64,000 bases of DNA from Gammaproteobacteria bacterium (GTDB lineage: Bacteria > Pseudomonadota > Gammaproteobacteria > Steroidobacterales > Steroidobacteraceae): assembly GCA_005878835.1 (NCBI GenBank), contig VBMV01000048.1, positions 43,391-107,390 of the forward strand. The letters run 5' to 3'. This document shows, piece after piece, positions 21,648-30,996 of the stretch (position 1 is the first letter of the stretch; each line of letters begins with the position of its first letter). The translations under genes and the position numbers were made by a program. The notes under the pieces were generated by a model. It saw only the letters and a list, made by a program, of their open reading frames with translations, made no database searches and had not been told where the DNA came from.

Positions 21648-22687
21648 TCTGCCGAGATCTGATCGAACACGCCGTCATCGCTGAAGTGCGTGCGCTGTAC
21701 CTGCGCCCAGCCGCCAAAGTCGGCGATGGTGGCGAGCTTCAGTGGCGGGAAGCGCGCCGCATGGCGTGCGGCGACCTCGGGATCGCGCGGCCGGTAGCCG
21801 TGGCGCGCGATGATCTCCTGCCCTTCCTGGCTGTACAGGTACCTGAGGTAGGCCATCGCCACCTCGCGCGTCCCGCGCCGCAAGGCCACCTTGTCCACCA
21901 CCGCCACCGGCGGCTCGGCGAGAATGCTCACCGAGGGCATGACGATCTGCAGCTGGTCCGCGCCGAGCTCGCGCACAGCGAGCAGCGCCTCGTTCTCCCA
22001 GGTCACCAGCACATCCCCGAGTCCGCGCTGCACGAACGTGGTCGTCGAGCCGCGAGCGCCGGTGTCGAGCACCGGGACGTTCTGGTAGAGCCGGCGCACG
22101 AACTGCCGCGCGCTCGCCTCGTCGCCCCCCGGCTGCGCGCGCGCCCAGGCCCAGGCGGCCAGATAGTTCCAGCGGGCGCCGCCGGAGGTCTTTGGGTTGG
22201 GCGTGATGACCGCCACGCCGGGGCGCACGAGATCGCCCCAGTCGTGAATTGCCTTCGGGTTGCCGTTGCGGACCAGGAAGACGATGGTGGAGGTATAGGG
22301 CGAGCTGTTATCCGGCAGCAGCGTCTGCCAGTTCAGCGGCAGCAGCTTCGCGTCAGCGGCGATCGCATCGATGTCGGCTGCCAGCGCGAGCGTCACCACG
22401 TCCGCGGCGAGCCCATCGATCACCGAGCGCGCCTGCTTGCCCGAGCCCCCGTGTGACTGATCGACACGCACGTCCTGGCCGCGGTGCGCTTTCCAGTACC
22501 TGGCAAAGGCCGCGTTGAAATCCACGTACAGCTCGCGTGTGGGGTCGTAGGACACATTCAGCAGCGTCACGCGAGCCGCATGCGCAGACCCGGACCCACC
22601 CTGGCAGGACGCGAGCAGGACGGCGAGCGCGAGCACACACAGCGCGGCACCGAGGGCCGCGCGCCGCCACCGCAATGCTGCTGCCAT
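21626..22687 (-). CDS. sbp: sulfate-binding protein, probable lipoprotein
   Basis: This is the substrate-binding component of the sulfate importer. The 353-residue product has an N-terminal hydrophobic segment ending LLASC (Cys about residue 28), which fits a lipobox, so it is probably anchored rather than free in the periplasm. The mature part starts [19 protein letters not shown], the classical Sbp/CysP signature, followed by [20 protein letters not shown] and [19 protein letters not shown]. It is encoded convergently to cysATW and the two-component pair rather than in the cysATW operon itself. Confidence 0.93.
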   Translation of the reverse strand: MAAALRWRRAALGAALCVLALAVLLASCQGGSGSAHAARVTLLNVSYDPTRELYVDFNAAFARYWKAHRGQDVRVDQSHGGSGKQARSVIDGLAADVVTLALAADIDAIAADAKLLPLNWQTLLPDNSSPYTSTIVFLVRNGNPKAIHDWGDLVRPGVAVITPNPKTSGGARWNYLAAWAWARAQPGGDEASARQFVRRLYQNVPVLDTGARGSTTTFVQRGLGDVLVTWENEALLAVRELGADQLQIVMPSVSILAEPPVAVVDKVALRRGTREVAMAYLRYLYSQEGQEIIARHGYRPRDPEVAARHAARFPPLKLATIADFGGWAQVQRTHFSDDGVFDQISADHSTSSL

Positions 22688-22733
22688 CAGCGCATGCTAG
22701 CCGCAGCGCGCCGCGCTGTCAGTCGCAGGCCGG

Positions 22734-23399
22734 TTACAATGCGCTCGCCTGTGCGGCTGCGCGCGCGCCTGCCTGCGCGGTTGGCAAGTAGCCCAGCGCG
22801 CGCAGCAGGTGCGGCTCGAGCGCACGCGCGCAGGCGCTCACCGTGCGGGGTCCGCCGAGCTCGATGAGCTGCGTCATCTCCAGGCCCTGGTAGCCGCAGG
22901 GATTGATGCGGCGGAAGGGCGCAAGGTCCAGGGCCACGTTCACGGCGAGGCCGTGATAGCTGCCGCCCCGGCGCACGCGCACGCCGAGGCTCGCGAGCTT
23001 GCGCCCGTCGACGTACACACCGGGGGCGCTGCGCCGGGTCTCGGCGCGGATGCCAAACTGCGCCGCCAGATCGACGACGGCGCGCTCGAGCGCCGTGACG
23101 AAGTCACGGATCGCAACCCCCGCACGCTTGAGATCCACCAGCGGGTACACCACCAGCTGTCCGGGGCCGTGATAGGTCACCTCACCGCCGCGATCGACCT
23201 GCACCACCGGGATATCGCCGGGCGCGAGCAGGTGCGCGCGGCTCGCGTTCACCCCCAGGGTGAACACCGGCGGGTGCTCGAGAAACCAGATCTCATCCGG
23301 GGTCGACGCGCCGCGCTCCTCGGTGAAGCGCTGCATCGCGCGCCAGGTGGGCTCGTACTCGATGAGTCCCAGGCGCCGGATGACCGGTGCCAGGCTCAT
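22734..23399 (-). CDS. lipB: octanoyl-[acyl-carrier-protein]:protein N-octanoyltransferase
   Basis: LipB transfers the octanoyl group from ACP to lipoyl domains, the first step of lipoate assembly. I chose the ATG at 23399 ([19 protein letters not shown]), which overlaps the lipA stop (ATGA) and gives 221 residues. The family motifs are present: [20 protein letters not shown], the catalytic lysine in [14 protein letters not shown], and the cysteine in [13 protein letters not shown]. It closes the minus-strand run amgK-murU-lipA-lipB. Confidence 0.95.
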   Translation of the reverse strand: MSLAPVIRRLGLIEYEPTWRAMQRFTEERGASTPDEIWFLEHPPVFTLGVNASRAHLLAPGDIPVVQVDRGGEVTYHGPGQLVVYPLVDLKRAGVAIRDFVTALERAVVDLAAQFGIRAETRRSAPGVYVDGRKLASLGVRVRRGGSYHGLAVNVALDLAPFRRINPCGYQGLEMTQLIELGGPRTVSACARALEPHLLRALGYLPTAQAGARAAAQASAL

Positions 23400-24418
23400 G
23401 TCGCCAGGCGCCGGTTGTCGAGGCCGGCGTTGTTGCGCTTGAGCGCCTGCTCGGCTCGGTAGCTCGAGCGCACCAGAGGCCCCGACACGCATTCGAGGAA
23501 GCCGCGCCCCAGAGCCAGCTCGCGATAGCGGTCGAACTCCTCGGGTGTCACGAAGCGCTGCACCGGAAGGTGATTGAGCGTCGGGCGCAGGTACTGCCCG
23601 AGGGTCACGAGGTCGACGCCGGCGGCGCGCAGGTCGGCGAGCGTCGCGTCGATCTCCTCGTCGCTCTCCCCCAGGCCCAGCATGAGACTGCTCTTGGTCA
23701 GAACCGCAGGCCGGCGCCGCTTGGCGGCCGCGAGCACCTGCAGAGTCTGTTGGTAGCCGGCGCGCGGATCGCGCACCGGATGCGTCAGGCGCCGCACGGT
23801 CTCGATGTTCTGCGCGAACACCTCGATTCCGGAGTCGACCACCGTCTCGACGTCCGCCCGCACTCCCCGGAAGTCCGGCGTCAGAGCCTCTACCGCCGTG
23901 TGCGGGTTGCGGCGTTTGATGGCGCGTACGCAGGCGGCATAGTGCGCCGCCCCGCCGTCGGGGAGGTCGTCACGATCGACCGAGGTCAGCACCACGTAGG
24001 CGAGCCTCATCAGCTCCACGGTGTGCGCGGCGTTCTCGGGCTCGTCGGCGTCGAGCCAGCCGTGCGGATTGCCCGTGTCCACGGCGCAGAACCGGCAGGC
24101 GCGCGTGCACACCGCGCCCATCAGCATGATGGTCGCGGTGCCCGCGTTCCAGCACTCACCGATGTTGGGACACTTCGCCTCCTCGCAGACCGTGGCGAGG
24201 CGGTGCTGCCTGACGAGCGCCCTGACGCGGGCGAAGGCAGCGCCGGTCGGCGCCTTCGCCTTGAGCCACGGCGGCTTGGGCGCCGGGGTACGCCCGCTGT
24301 CGGCGCCTCGCTTGATGCCGTCACGGATGGCGGTAAACCCTTGAGTCGTCAGGTATTTCTCGCCACTGTAGACGCGCGCGCCCTCCGCCACCACCGGGCC
24401 ACCCTTCAGATCCGACAT
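23396..24418 (-). CDS. lipA: lipoyl synthase (radical SAM)
   Basis: LipA inserts two sulfurs into protein-bound octanoyl groups. I chose the ATG at 24418 ([19 protein letters not shown]), giving 340 residues; an upstream extension would run into murU. Both iron-sulfur clusters are evident: the auxiliary-cluster cysteines in [12 protein letters not shown] and the radical-[11 protein letters not shown]. The conserved RSSYRAEQ near the C-terminus contributes the serine ligand of the auxiliary cluster. The gene starts 4 bases after the murU stop. Confidence 0.96.
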   Translation of the reverse strand: MSDLKGGPVVAEGARVYSGEKYLTTQGFTAIRDGIKRGADSGRTPAPKPPWLKAKAPTGAAFARVRALVRQHRLATVCEEAKCPNIGECWNAGTATIMLMGAVCTRACRFCAVDTGNPHGWLDADEPENAAHTVELMRLAYVVLTSVDRDDLPDGGAAHYAACVRAIKRRNPHTAVEALTPDFRGVRADVETVVDSGIEVFAQNIETVRRLTHPVRDPRAGYQQTLQVLAAAKRRRPAVLTKSSLMLGLGESDEEIDATLADLRAAGVDLVTLGQYLRPTLNHLPVQRFVTPEEFDRYRELALGRGFLECVSGPLVRSSYRAEQALKRNNAGLDNRRLAT

Positions 24419-24422
24419 GGGC

Positions 24423-25091
24423 TCATTGTACCGCACGCACGCGTGCATCCAGGCTCGCCAGGCGCTCTGCGGTACCGACATCGCACCACTCGCCGCGATG
24501 CACGTGCCCACGCACCAGGCCTGCGGCGATGGCGCGCTCCAGAAGCGGCAGCAGCGGAAACCTCTGCGCGGTGCAGCCGTCGAAGAACTCCGGCCGGTAC
24601 ACGCCGACCCCGGAGTAGGTGAAGCGGTCGCTCTCGCGGCTGACCACGCGCCCCCCCTCGAGCCCGAAGTCCCCGCGCGGATGATGCGGCGGGTTGGGGA
24701 TCAGCACCAGGTGCGCGTGCGCCTCGTCCTCGAGCTCGAGGGTCGCAAAATCGACATCGGTCCAGATGTCGGCGTTCACCACCAGGAACGGCCCCGGCCC
24801 GAGCAGCGGCACCGCCTTGAAGATGCCGCCGCCGGTCTCGAGCGGCACCGGCCCCTCGTCGCTGTAGGTGATCGACACGCCGTGGTCACGGCCGTCGCCG
24901 AGGGCCGCGGGCACCCGGTCGCCGAGCCACGAGAGGTTGATCACCACCTCGCGAATGCCGGCGCGCGCCAGTGCCGCGAGGTGCCAGACAATGAGCGGCT
25001 TGCCGCCCACCCTCACCAGGGGCTTGGGGAGCGAGTCGGTGATCGGGCGCATGCGCTCCCCGCGGCCCGCCGCCAGCAGCATCGCCTTCAT
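24423..25091 (-). CDS. murU: N-acetylmuramate alpha-1-phosphate uridylyltransferase
   Basis: MurU converts MurNAc-1-phosphate to UDP-MurNAc in the peptidoglycan recycling route that bypasses fosfomycin-sensitive MurA. The 222-residue product carries the sugar nucleotidyltransferase signature [19 protein letters not shown], and [14 protein letters not shown] in the metal-binding region. Other sugar-1-phosphate nucleotidyltransferases share this fold. The overlap with the amgK kinase gene, and their joint position divergent from lptD, match the Pseudomonas-type recycling pair. Confidence 0.9.
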   Translation of the reverse strand: MKAMLLAAGRGERMRPITDSLPKPLVRVGGKPLIVWHLAALARAGIREVVINLSWLGDRVPAALGDGRDHGVSITYSDEGPVPLETGGGIFKAVPLLGPGPFLVVNADIWTDVDFATLELEDEAHAHLVLIPNPPHHPRGDFGLEGGRVVSRESDRFTYSGVGVYRPEFFDGCTAQRFPLLPLLERAIAAGLVRGHVHRGEWCDVGTAERLASLDARVRAVQ

Positions 25092-26143
25092 GCGCGCGCG
25101 TCCCGCGCATGCTTCGGGCCCGCGGCGACCCGCGCGTTGGCGCGCGGCAGCTGCGCGACGACCCGCTGCTCGAGAAAGCGTCCGAGAGCTGCGAGCTCCG
25201 GGTAGCGCGCGCAGGTGTCACGCACATATTCGAGCGTGCGCGGCAGGTCGGGCAGGTAGCCCGGCTTGCCGTCGCGATACCACAGGCGGCAGAAGATCCC
25301 GAGCACCTTGATGTGGCGCTGCACGCCGATGAGATCGAACCAGCGCAGGAACTGCTGCTCGCTGTGGCCCGCGGGGCCGCCCTGCGAGCGCAGCAGCTCG
25401 CGGTAGCCATTCACCCACTCGACCACGCGCGCGCGCGGCCAGGCGATGTAGCAGTCCTTCAGCAGCGACACCAGGTCGTAACCCACCGGCCCGGCGAGCG
25501 CGTCCTGGAAGTCGATGATCCCGGGATTGCGCTCCTCGAGCACCATGAGATTGCGGGCGTGATAGTCGCGGTGCACGAACACCACCGGTTGCGCGAGCGC
25601 TGCCGCGATCAGAAACTCGAACGCGGCCTCGATGAGCCGCGCTTCATCGGCCGCGGGCGTCAGCGCCAGGTGCCGCTCGAGGAACCATTGCGGCATCAGC
25701 GCCATCTCACGCAACAGCTCCGCGCGGCCGTAGGGCGCGAGCTGCGCGCAGGCCGCGCCGCCGCGCACCTGGATGCGCGCCAGCACCTGCAGCGCATCCG
25801 CGTACAGCCGCTCGGGGTCGTCGCCGGCCTCGAGCCGCTCGAGATACAGCGTCGCACCCAGATCCTCGAGCAACAGCAGGCCGCGCTCGGCATCGCTGGC
25901 ATGGACGTGCGGCACGTGCGCGCCGAGCGACTCGAGCAGGCGCGACACCTTCAGATACGGACGCACGTCCTCCTTGTCCGGAGGCGCATCCATCACGACG
26001 TAGGTGGCGCCGCTGCAGAACACGCGGAAATAGCGCCGGAAACTCGCGTCGCTGGAGGCCGGCTCGATGCGCGCCGCGGGCCGGCGCAGCTCGCGCGCCA
26101 ACCAGTCCCCAATCAGCGCGACTCGCGCGTCGGTCTCAAGCAT
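25088..26143 (-). CDS. amgK: N-acetylmuramate/N-acetylglucosamine anomeric kinase
   Basis: AmgK phosphorylates the anomeric carbon of MurNAc (and GlcNAc) released during cell-wall turnover, feeding MurU. The 351-residue product has the aminoglycoside-phosphotransferase fold: the catalytic loop VFVHRDYHARNLMVL and the metal-binding IIDFQDALAGPVGYDLVSLL. YVVMDAPPDKEDVRPYLKVS is typical of the AmgK branch. Its stop overlaps the murU start (ATGA). It is divergent from lptD with about 60 bases between the two starts. Confidence 0.9.
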   Translation of the reverse strand: MLETDARVALIGDWLARELRRPAARIEPASSDASFRRYFRVFCSGATYVVMDAPPDKEDVRPYLKVSRLLESLGAHVPHVHASDAERGLLLLEDLGATLYLERLEAGDDPERLYADALQVLARIQVRGGAACAQLAPYGRAELLREMALMPQWFLERHLALTPAADEARLIEAAFEFLIAAALAQPVVFVHRDYHARNLMVLEERNPGIIDFQDALAGPVGYDLVSLLKDCYIAWPRARVVEWVNGYRELLRSQGGPAGHSEQQFLRWFDLIGVQRHIKVLGIFCRLWYRDGKPGYLPDLPRTLEYVRDTCARYPELAALGRFLEQRVVAQLPRANARVAAGPKHARDARA

Positions 26144-26188
26144 GTGAGCGTTGCGGGTTTCTCAGGCCGTTCAGGCGTGGCGCGCCAT

Positions 26189-26194
26189 TATAAT
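26189..26194 (+). promoter_or_regulatory. perfect TATAAT hexamer before lptD
   Basis: A consensus -10 hexamer lies 10 bases before the chosen lptD ATG at 26205 and overlaps another in-frame ATG at 26193. No good -35 hexamer sits 16-18 bases upstream. If used, the transcript would begin near 26201 and be almost leaderless. Confidence 0.35.
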
Positions 26195-26204
26195 GCCGCT
26201 CTTC

Positions 26205-28529
26205 ATGCCGCGTCCGAGCCCATCCTGGATCGTGATCGTCGTCTCGCTTGGCGGCATGTTACCGGCGGCCCGGGCCGCAGACCCTCCCTGCCCGACACAA
26301 GTCGTTCCGGCGGGCGCGCCGCCTGCGGCGGCGGGCGCGGCGCCAGAGGCGAAGCCGTTGCGGGGTGAGGGCAACATCTCCCTCGACAGCGACCAGGCAA
26401 CGCTCGGCGCCGACAACAGCATGACGCTCGAGGGGAACGTGGTGGTACGTCAGGGCGAGCGCGAGATCCGCGCCAACGAGGTCCACTACAACCCGCAGGA
26501 CAGCTCGCTCAGTGCGCCGGGGCACATCGACTACAGCGATCCCCTCGTGAGCGTGACGGGCGCGGGCGGCAGCTACTCGACCGCGGCCGGCGCGGACTTC
26601 AAGTCGGCCGAGTTCGCGTTGCGCCAGCGTGCCGCACGCGGCGCCGCGCAGGACATGAGGCTCACGCCCCAGGGCGTGATCCGGCTGCGCAAAGTCATGT
26701 TCACGACCTGCCCGGCGAAGGATAGCTCCTGGCAGCTGAAGGCCGACAGCATCGTGCTCGATACGCGCAACCGGGTCGGCACCGGTCGCGGCGCACAGGT
26801 CGACTTCATGGGCGTGCCGCTCGTCTACCTGCCGTGGGTCTCGTTTCCACTGGGCACTGAGCGCAAGAGCGGCTTCCTGTTTCCGGGCATCGGCAACACC
26901 TCCTACGCCGGCCTGCAGCTGTCGGTGCCGTACTACTGGAACATCGCGCCGAGCGCCGACTTCACCTTCCAGCCCATCGAGTACAGCCGCAGCGGGCCCG
27001 ATCTCGGCGCTGACCTGCGCTTTCTCACGCCGCACCAGCGCGGCGAGGTGGACTGGAACTATCTGCCCTACGACGGCGCTTTCCACGGCAGCCGCAGCCG
27101 CGTGCGACTGTCCGACGTGGCCGAGCTGCCGGATGATTTCCGCCTGAGCGTGAAAGCGGAGAACGTCAGCGATCCGTTCTACTTCGAGGACTTCTCCCAG
27201 GGACCCGAAGGCACCAGCACCGCCTTCATCGAGCGGCGCGCCACGCTCTCGTACCGCGGCGAGCACTGGAGCGTCGATGGCGAGGCACAGCAATACCAGA
27301 CCATCGACTACACGCTGGCGGTGAACGATCGCCCCTACGCGCGGGTGCCGCGCATCGCGGTGAGCGCCGACTACGGCCTGGGTCCGGCCGGACTGGTGCG
27401 CTACGGTTTCGATTCCGAGCTGGTCGACTTCCAGCGCCCGGCCGGCGCCACCGGGGTCACCGGCTGGCGGGCGGATGCCATGCCGGGGGTTTTGCTGGAC
27501 CTCACCGGCCCGGGATACTTCCTGCGCCCCGCGCTCGCCTGGCGCGCGACCGGCTACCGGCTCGACAACACCGCCCCGGGTGAGCCGCGCTCGCCGTCGC
27601 GGACGCTGCCGATCGCGAGCTTGGACACCGGCCTGGTGTTCGAGCGCGACAGCGGCTCGCGCAAGCAGCGCAAGCTGACGCTCGAGCCACGCATCCAGTA
27701 CCTCGACGTCCCTTATCGCAACCAGGACCAGCTACCGGTGTTCGACAGCGCGCTTCCGGACCTCAATCCCGTGGAGCTGTTTCGCACCAACCGCTATGTC
27801 GGCGCCGACCGCGTCAGCGATGCCAACCAGGTGAGTGCCGGCCTCACCAGCCGCCTGCTGGATGCGCACAACGGCCGCCAGTTCCTGGCCGCCACCTTCG
27901 GGCAGTCCTACACCTTCGAGACCCCGCGTGTGATCCTGCCCGGGGAAGCTCCGACGAGCAGCAAGCGCTCGCATTTCGTGGCGCAGCTCGCGCTCACCGC
28001 CTTTCAGGCCTGGAGCGCGGACGCCGGCGTGCAATGGGATCCACAGAATGAGCGCAGCGAACGCACTACGGTCAACCTGCAGTACAAGCCCGCCAGCGAT
28101 GCGGTGCTCAACCTCGCCTACCGCTACGAGCGCTTCGTGCCGGTGCAGCAGCTGGTGCAGGGGGTCGCGCGGCAGTTCCAGCAGGGGTTCGACCAGGTGG
28201 AGTTCTCGGCGGCCTGGCCCATCCGGCGCCAGTGGAACGTGTTCACGCGGGACGTCTACTCGCTGCGCGATCACACCCCACTGGAGCGTTTCGCCGGCTT
28301 CGAGTACCGTGCGTGCTGCTGGCGGGTGAGGCTGGGCGCACGCCGGTTCGTGAACAGTCACGACCCAACCGCCAGCCAGGAGACCGGCGTCTGGCTGCAG
28401 CTGGAACTTGCCGGCCTCGCCAGTGTCGGATCGGCGTCGGACGCCTCCCTCAGCGGGGCGATCCGGGGCTACACGCCCCCTGAAGCGATACCTTCGAAGA
28501 GTCAGGGCCCGCTGAAGGGCACCTGGTAG
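26205..28529 (+). CDS. lptD: LPS-assembly outer-membrane protein LptD
   Basis: LptD is the outer-membrane barrel that, with LptE, inserts lipopolysaccharide into the outer leaflet. I chose the ATG at 26205, giving a signal peptide (WIVIVVSLGGMLPAARA) and 774 residues; ATG 26193 and a TTG at 26151 are alternatives. The jellyroll (OstA) domain includes AQVDFMGVPLVYLPWVSFPL and the long beta barrel follows. The four disulfide cysteines known from E. coli LptD have counterparts: Cys 29, Cys 169 and the pair Cys 704-705 (YRACCW). It precedes surA, whose product folds LptD. Confidence 0.95.
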   Translation: MPRPSPSWIVIVVSLGGMLPAARAADPPCPTQVVPAGAPPAAAGAAPEAKPLRGEGNISLDSDQATLGADNSMTLEGNVVVRQGEREIRANEVHYNPQDSSLSAPGHIDYSDPLVSVTGAGGSYSTAAGADFKSAEFALRQRAARGAAQDMRLTPQGVIRLRKVMFTTCPAKDSSWQLKADSIVLDTRNRVGTGRGAQVDFMGVPLVYLPWVSFPLGTERKSGFLFPGIGNTSYAGLQLSVPYYWNIAPSADFTFQPIEYSRSGPDLGADLRFLTPHQRGEVDWNYLPYDGAFHGSRSRVRLSDVAELPDDFRLSVKAENVSDPFYFEDFSQGPEGTSTAFIERRATLSYRGEHWSVDGEAQQYQTIDYTLAVNDRPYARVPRIAVSADYGLGPAGLVRYGFDSELVDFQRPAGATGVTGWRADAMPGVLLDLTGPGYFLRPALAWRATGYRLDNTAPGEPRSPSRTLPIASLDTGLVFERDSGSRKQRKLTLEPRIQYLDVPYRNQDQLPVFDSALPDLNPVELFRTNRYVGADRVSDANQVSAGLTSRLLDAHNGRQFLAATFGQSYTFETPRVILPGEAPTSSKRSHFVAQLALTAFQAWSADAGVQWDPQNERSERTTVNLQYKPASDAVLNLAYRYERFVPVQQLVQGVARQFQQGFDQVEFSAAWPIRRQWNVFTRDVYSLRDHTPLERFAGFEYRACCWRVRLGARRFVNSHDPTASQETGVWLQLELAGLASVGSASDASLSGAIRGYTPPEAIPSKSQGPLKGTW

Positions 28530-28544
28530 AGGAACGAGAATCAC

Positions 28545-29867
28545 ATGCAGCGGATACTGGCTTCGGCCCTGATGCGGCTCGCGGTGATCGTGGCGGCCCT
28601 CACCCTGCAGCAAGCGGCGCAGGCGCAAACCCGCGAGCTGGCGACCAAGGGTGAACTGCTCGACCGCGTGGCGGCCATCGTCAATGACGGCGTCGTGCTC
28701 AACAGCGAGCTGGATGCACAGGTGGAGGCCGTGAGTGGGCGGCTGCGCCAGCAGAAGCTCGAGCTGCCGCCGCAGAACGTCCTGCGCCAGCAGGTGCTCG
28801 AGCGCCTGGTACTGCAGGAGATCCAGATGCAGCGCGCCAATCGCGCCGGCGTCAAGGTGTCGGACGAGACCGTGAACGCAGCGCTGCAGGATGTGGCGAA
28901 GCGCAACGGCATGACGCTCTCGCAGCTGCCCGACGCCCTCGCCAAGCAGGGCGAAGACTACGCCTCCTACCGCGATGAGCTGCGCAAGGAAATCACGCTG
29001 TCGCTACTGCGCCAGCGGGATGTGCTGCAGCACATCAGCGTCACGCCGCGCGAGATCGATCAGTTCCTCGAGAAGCAGGCCAAGACCCCCTCCGAGCGCA
29101 ACGAGTACAACGTGTCTCACATCCTGATCGCCGTGGCCCAGGATGCGAGCCCCGCGCAGCTCGAGCAGGCCGCCAAGCGCGCCGCGGACGTCTATCAGCG
29201 CGCCAAGGGCGGCGAGGATTTCGCCAAGCTCGCGGTAGCCTATTCGAACAGCCAGACCGCCCTCGAGGGCGGCGCGCTGGGCTGGCGCAAGGGCGGCGAG
29301 CTGCCCACGTTCCTCACCGACGTGATCGCCGGACTGAAGCCGGGCGAGGTGGGCGAGCCGCTGCGCACCCCGACCGGATACCACATCATCAGGCTGAACG
29401 AGGTGCGCGGCGCCAGCGAGAAGGCGGTGGAGGATCAGGTCCACGTGCGGCACATCCTCATGAAGACCACCGAGCTCGCCGACGATGCGACCGTGCGGCA
29501 GAAGCTCACGGCGCTGCGCGAGCGGATTCGCAAGGGCGAGGACTTCGCCGGCCTCGCCCAGACCACTTCCGAGGACCCGGGATCCGCCGCCGAGGGCGGG
29601 GACCTGGGTTGGGCGGGGCCGGGAACCTTCGCCCCCGAGTTCGAGCAGGCGATCGCGGGCCTGAAGGACAACGAGATCAGCGAGCCGTTCCACACGCAGT
29701 TTGGCTGGCATATCGCGCAGGTGCTCGGGCACCGCCGCTTCGACAACACCGACGAGCTCAAGCGCCGGCAGGCCATGGAGGCGATCCGCGCCGGCAAGGC
29801 GGACGAGGAGACGGAGCTGTGGCTGCGGCGCATGCGCGATGAGGCGTTCGTGGAGTTCAAGTCATAG
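28545..29867 (+). CDS. surA: periplasmic chaperone and peptidyl-prolyl isomerase SurA
   Basis: SurA escorts outer-membrane proteins, LptD in particular, across the periplasm. The 440-residue product has a signal peptide (residues about 1-26), an N-terminal chaperone domain beginning LLDRVAAIVNDGVVLNSELD, and two parvulin domains. The first is marked by YNVSHILIAVAQDASPAQLE and the second by VHVRHILMKTTELADD with TTSEDPGSAAEGGDLGWAG. The C-terminal helix returns to the chaperone core. It starts 15 bases after lptD. Confidence 0.96.
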   Translation: MQRILASALMRLAVIVAALTLQQAAQAQTRELATKGELLDRVAAIVNDGVVLNSELDAQVEAVSGRLRQQKLELPPQNVLRQQVLERLVLQEIQMQRANRAGVKVSDETVNAALQDVAKRNGMTLSQLPDALAKQGEDYASYRDELRKEITLSLLRQRDVLQHISVTPREIDQFLEKQAKTPSERNEYNVSHILIAVAQDASPAQLEQAAKRAADVYQRAKGGEDFAKLAVAYSNSQTALEGGALGWRKGGELPTFLTDVIAGLKPGEVGEPLRTPTGYHIIRLNEVRGASEKAVEDQVHVRHILMKTTELADDATVRQKLTALRERIRKGEDFAGLAQTTSEDPGSAAEGGDLGWAGPGTFAPEFEQAIAGLKDNEISEPFHTQFGWHIAQVLGHRRFDNTDELKRRQAMEAIRAGKADEETELWLRRMRDEAFVEFKS

Positions 29868-29886
29868 ACGCACGCGGGAGTGAGCA

Positions 29887-29980
29887 CGTGAAGAGAACTT
29901 CCGGGGACGCCGTGGATCCGTCCCTGGAGGCTCCGGGAAAAACGTCCCTGTTTTTCACGGCCCCGGAAGTTCTCTTCACG
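29887..29980. repeat. palindromic element with 20-bp perfect inverted repeat (REP/MITE-like)
   Basis: CGTGAAGAGAACTTCCGGGG (29887-29906) recurs as an exact inverted copy at 29961-29980, enclosing 54 bases. Inside are further pairings: CCGTG (29910-29914) with CACGG (29956-29960), GAAAAAC (29937-29943) with GTTTTTC (29950-29956), and GGGACG (29904-29909) with CGTCCC (29919-29924). These are partly mutually exclusive. It fills most of the 127-base gap between surA and pdxA. I saw no second copy in the window. It resembles a dispersed REP/BIME unit or a small non-autonomous element. Confidence 0.8.
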
Positions 29981-29994
29981 CGCCCCCTCCGGTC

Positions 29995-30996
29995 ATGCCT
30001 CACGATGTGACTCCGCGTATCGCTTTGACCTCGGGAGAGCCGGCCGGCATCGGGCCGGAGTTGTGCCTGGCGCTCGCCCGCGAGGAGCTGCCCTGTGAGC
30101 TGGTGTGCCTCGCCGATCGCACGCTGTTGAGTGAGCGCGCCACACAGCTGAACCTGGCGGTCACGCTGCACTCCTACGCCTACCGGGCCGGAGCGGCTGG
30201 CGCTGCGCACCGCGGCGGCAGCCTCGGCGTCGAGCACCACCCGCTCGCGGGCCCGAGCGTGCCGGGACGCCCCGACACGGCCAACGTGCCCTACGTGCTC
30301 GCGCTGCTGGAGCGCGCCGTCGCGGGCGCCCTCAGCGGCGAGTTCGACGCCATCGTCACCGCCCCGGTGCACAAGAGCGTGATCAACGACGCCGGCGTGC
30401 GTTTCAGCGGCCACACTGAATTTCTTGCCCAACGCACCCGCAGCGCGCGCGTGGTGATGATGCTGACCGCGGGCGAGCTGCGCGTGGCGCTCGCCACCAC
30501 CCACCTGCCGCTCAGGGCCGTGAGCGATGCCATCACCGCCGACTCGCTGTACGAGTCGGCGACCATCCTGGCGCGCGATCTGGCGCGCTGGTGGGCGATT
30601 CCCGCGCCGCGCATCGCCGTGTGCGGCCTGAACCCGCACGCGGGGGAAGGCGGCTACCTGGGGGACGAGGAGCTGCGCGTGATCGCCCCCGCGATCGCGC
30701 GGATGCAGGCGAGCGGCATCCGCGCCGAGGGGCCGTTGCCGGCGGACACCGTGTTCGTGCCGCGGGTGCTCGCCGGCTTCGATGCGGTGCTCGCCATGTA
30801 TCACGACCAGGGGCTGCCGGTCGTCAAGCACGCAGGCTTCGAGCACGCGGTCAACGTGACGCTCGGCCTGCCGATCGTGCGTACCTCGCCGGATCACGGC
30901 ACCGCGCTCGATCTGGCAGGCACCGGCCAGGCGGATTGCCGCAGTCTTGCCGCCGCGGTGCGAATGGCAAGCCGTCTCGCCGTGCAGCGGCGCTGA
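29995..30996 (+). CDS. pdxA: 4-hydroxythreonine-4-phosphate dehydrogenase
   Basis: PdxA oxidises 4-phosphohydroxy-L-threonine in the DXP-dependent route to pyridoxal phosphate. The 333-residue product begins RIALTSGEPAGIGPELCLAL, the family signature. The metal-binding histidines lie in FSGHTEFLAQRT, NPHAGEGGYLGDEE and AMYHDQGLPVVKH. The end reads RTSPDHGTALDLAGTGQAD, also typical. It sits in the usual surA-pdxA-rsmA order, and its stop shares one base with the rsmA start. Confidence 0.96.
   Translation: MPHDVTPRIALTSGEPAGIGPELCLALAREELPCELVCLADRTLLSERATQLNLAVTLHSYAYRAGAAGAAHRGGSLGVEHHPLAGPSVPGRPDTANVPYVLALLERAVAGALSGEFDAIVTAPVHKSVINDAGVRFSGHTEFLAQRTRSARVVMMLTAGELRVALATTHLPLRAVSDAITADSLYESATILARDLARWWAIPAPRIAVCGLNPHAGEGGYLGDEELRVIAPAIARMQASGIRAEGPLPADTVFVPRVLAGFDAVLAMYHDQGLPVVKHAGFEHAVNVTLGLPIVRTSPDHGTALDLAGTGQADCRSLAAAVRMASRLAVQRR

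Noticed and set aside
26151..26204. TTG at 26151 or ATG at 26193 as the lptD start
   Set aside because: Both place extra residues before the signal peptide. The ATG at 26205 gives the cleanest signal sequence, although ATG 26193 cannot be excluded.
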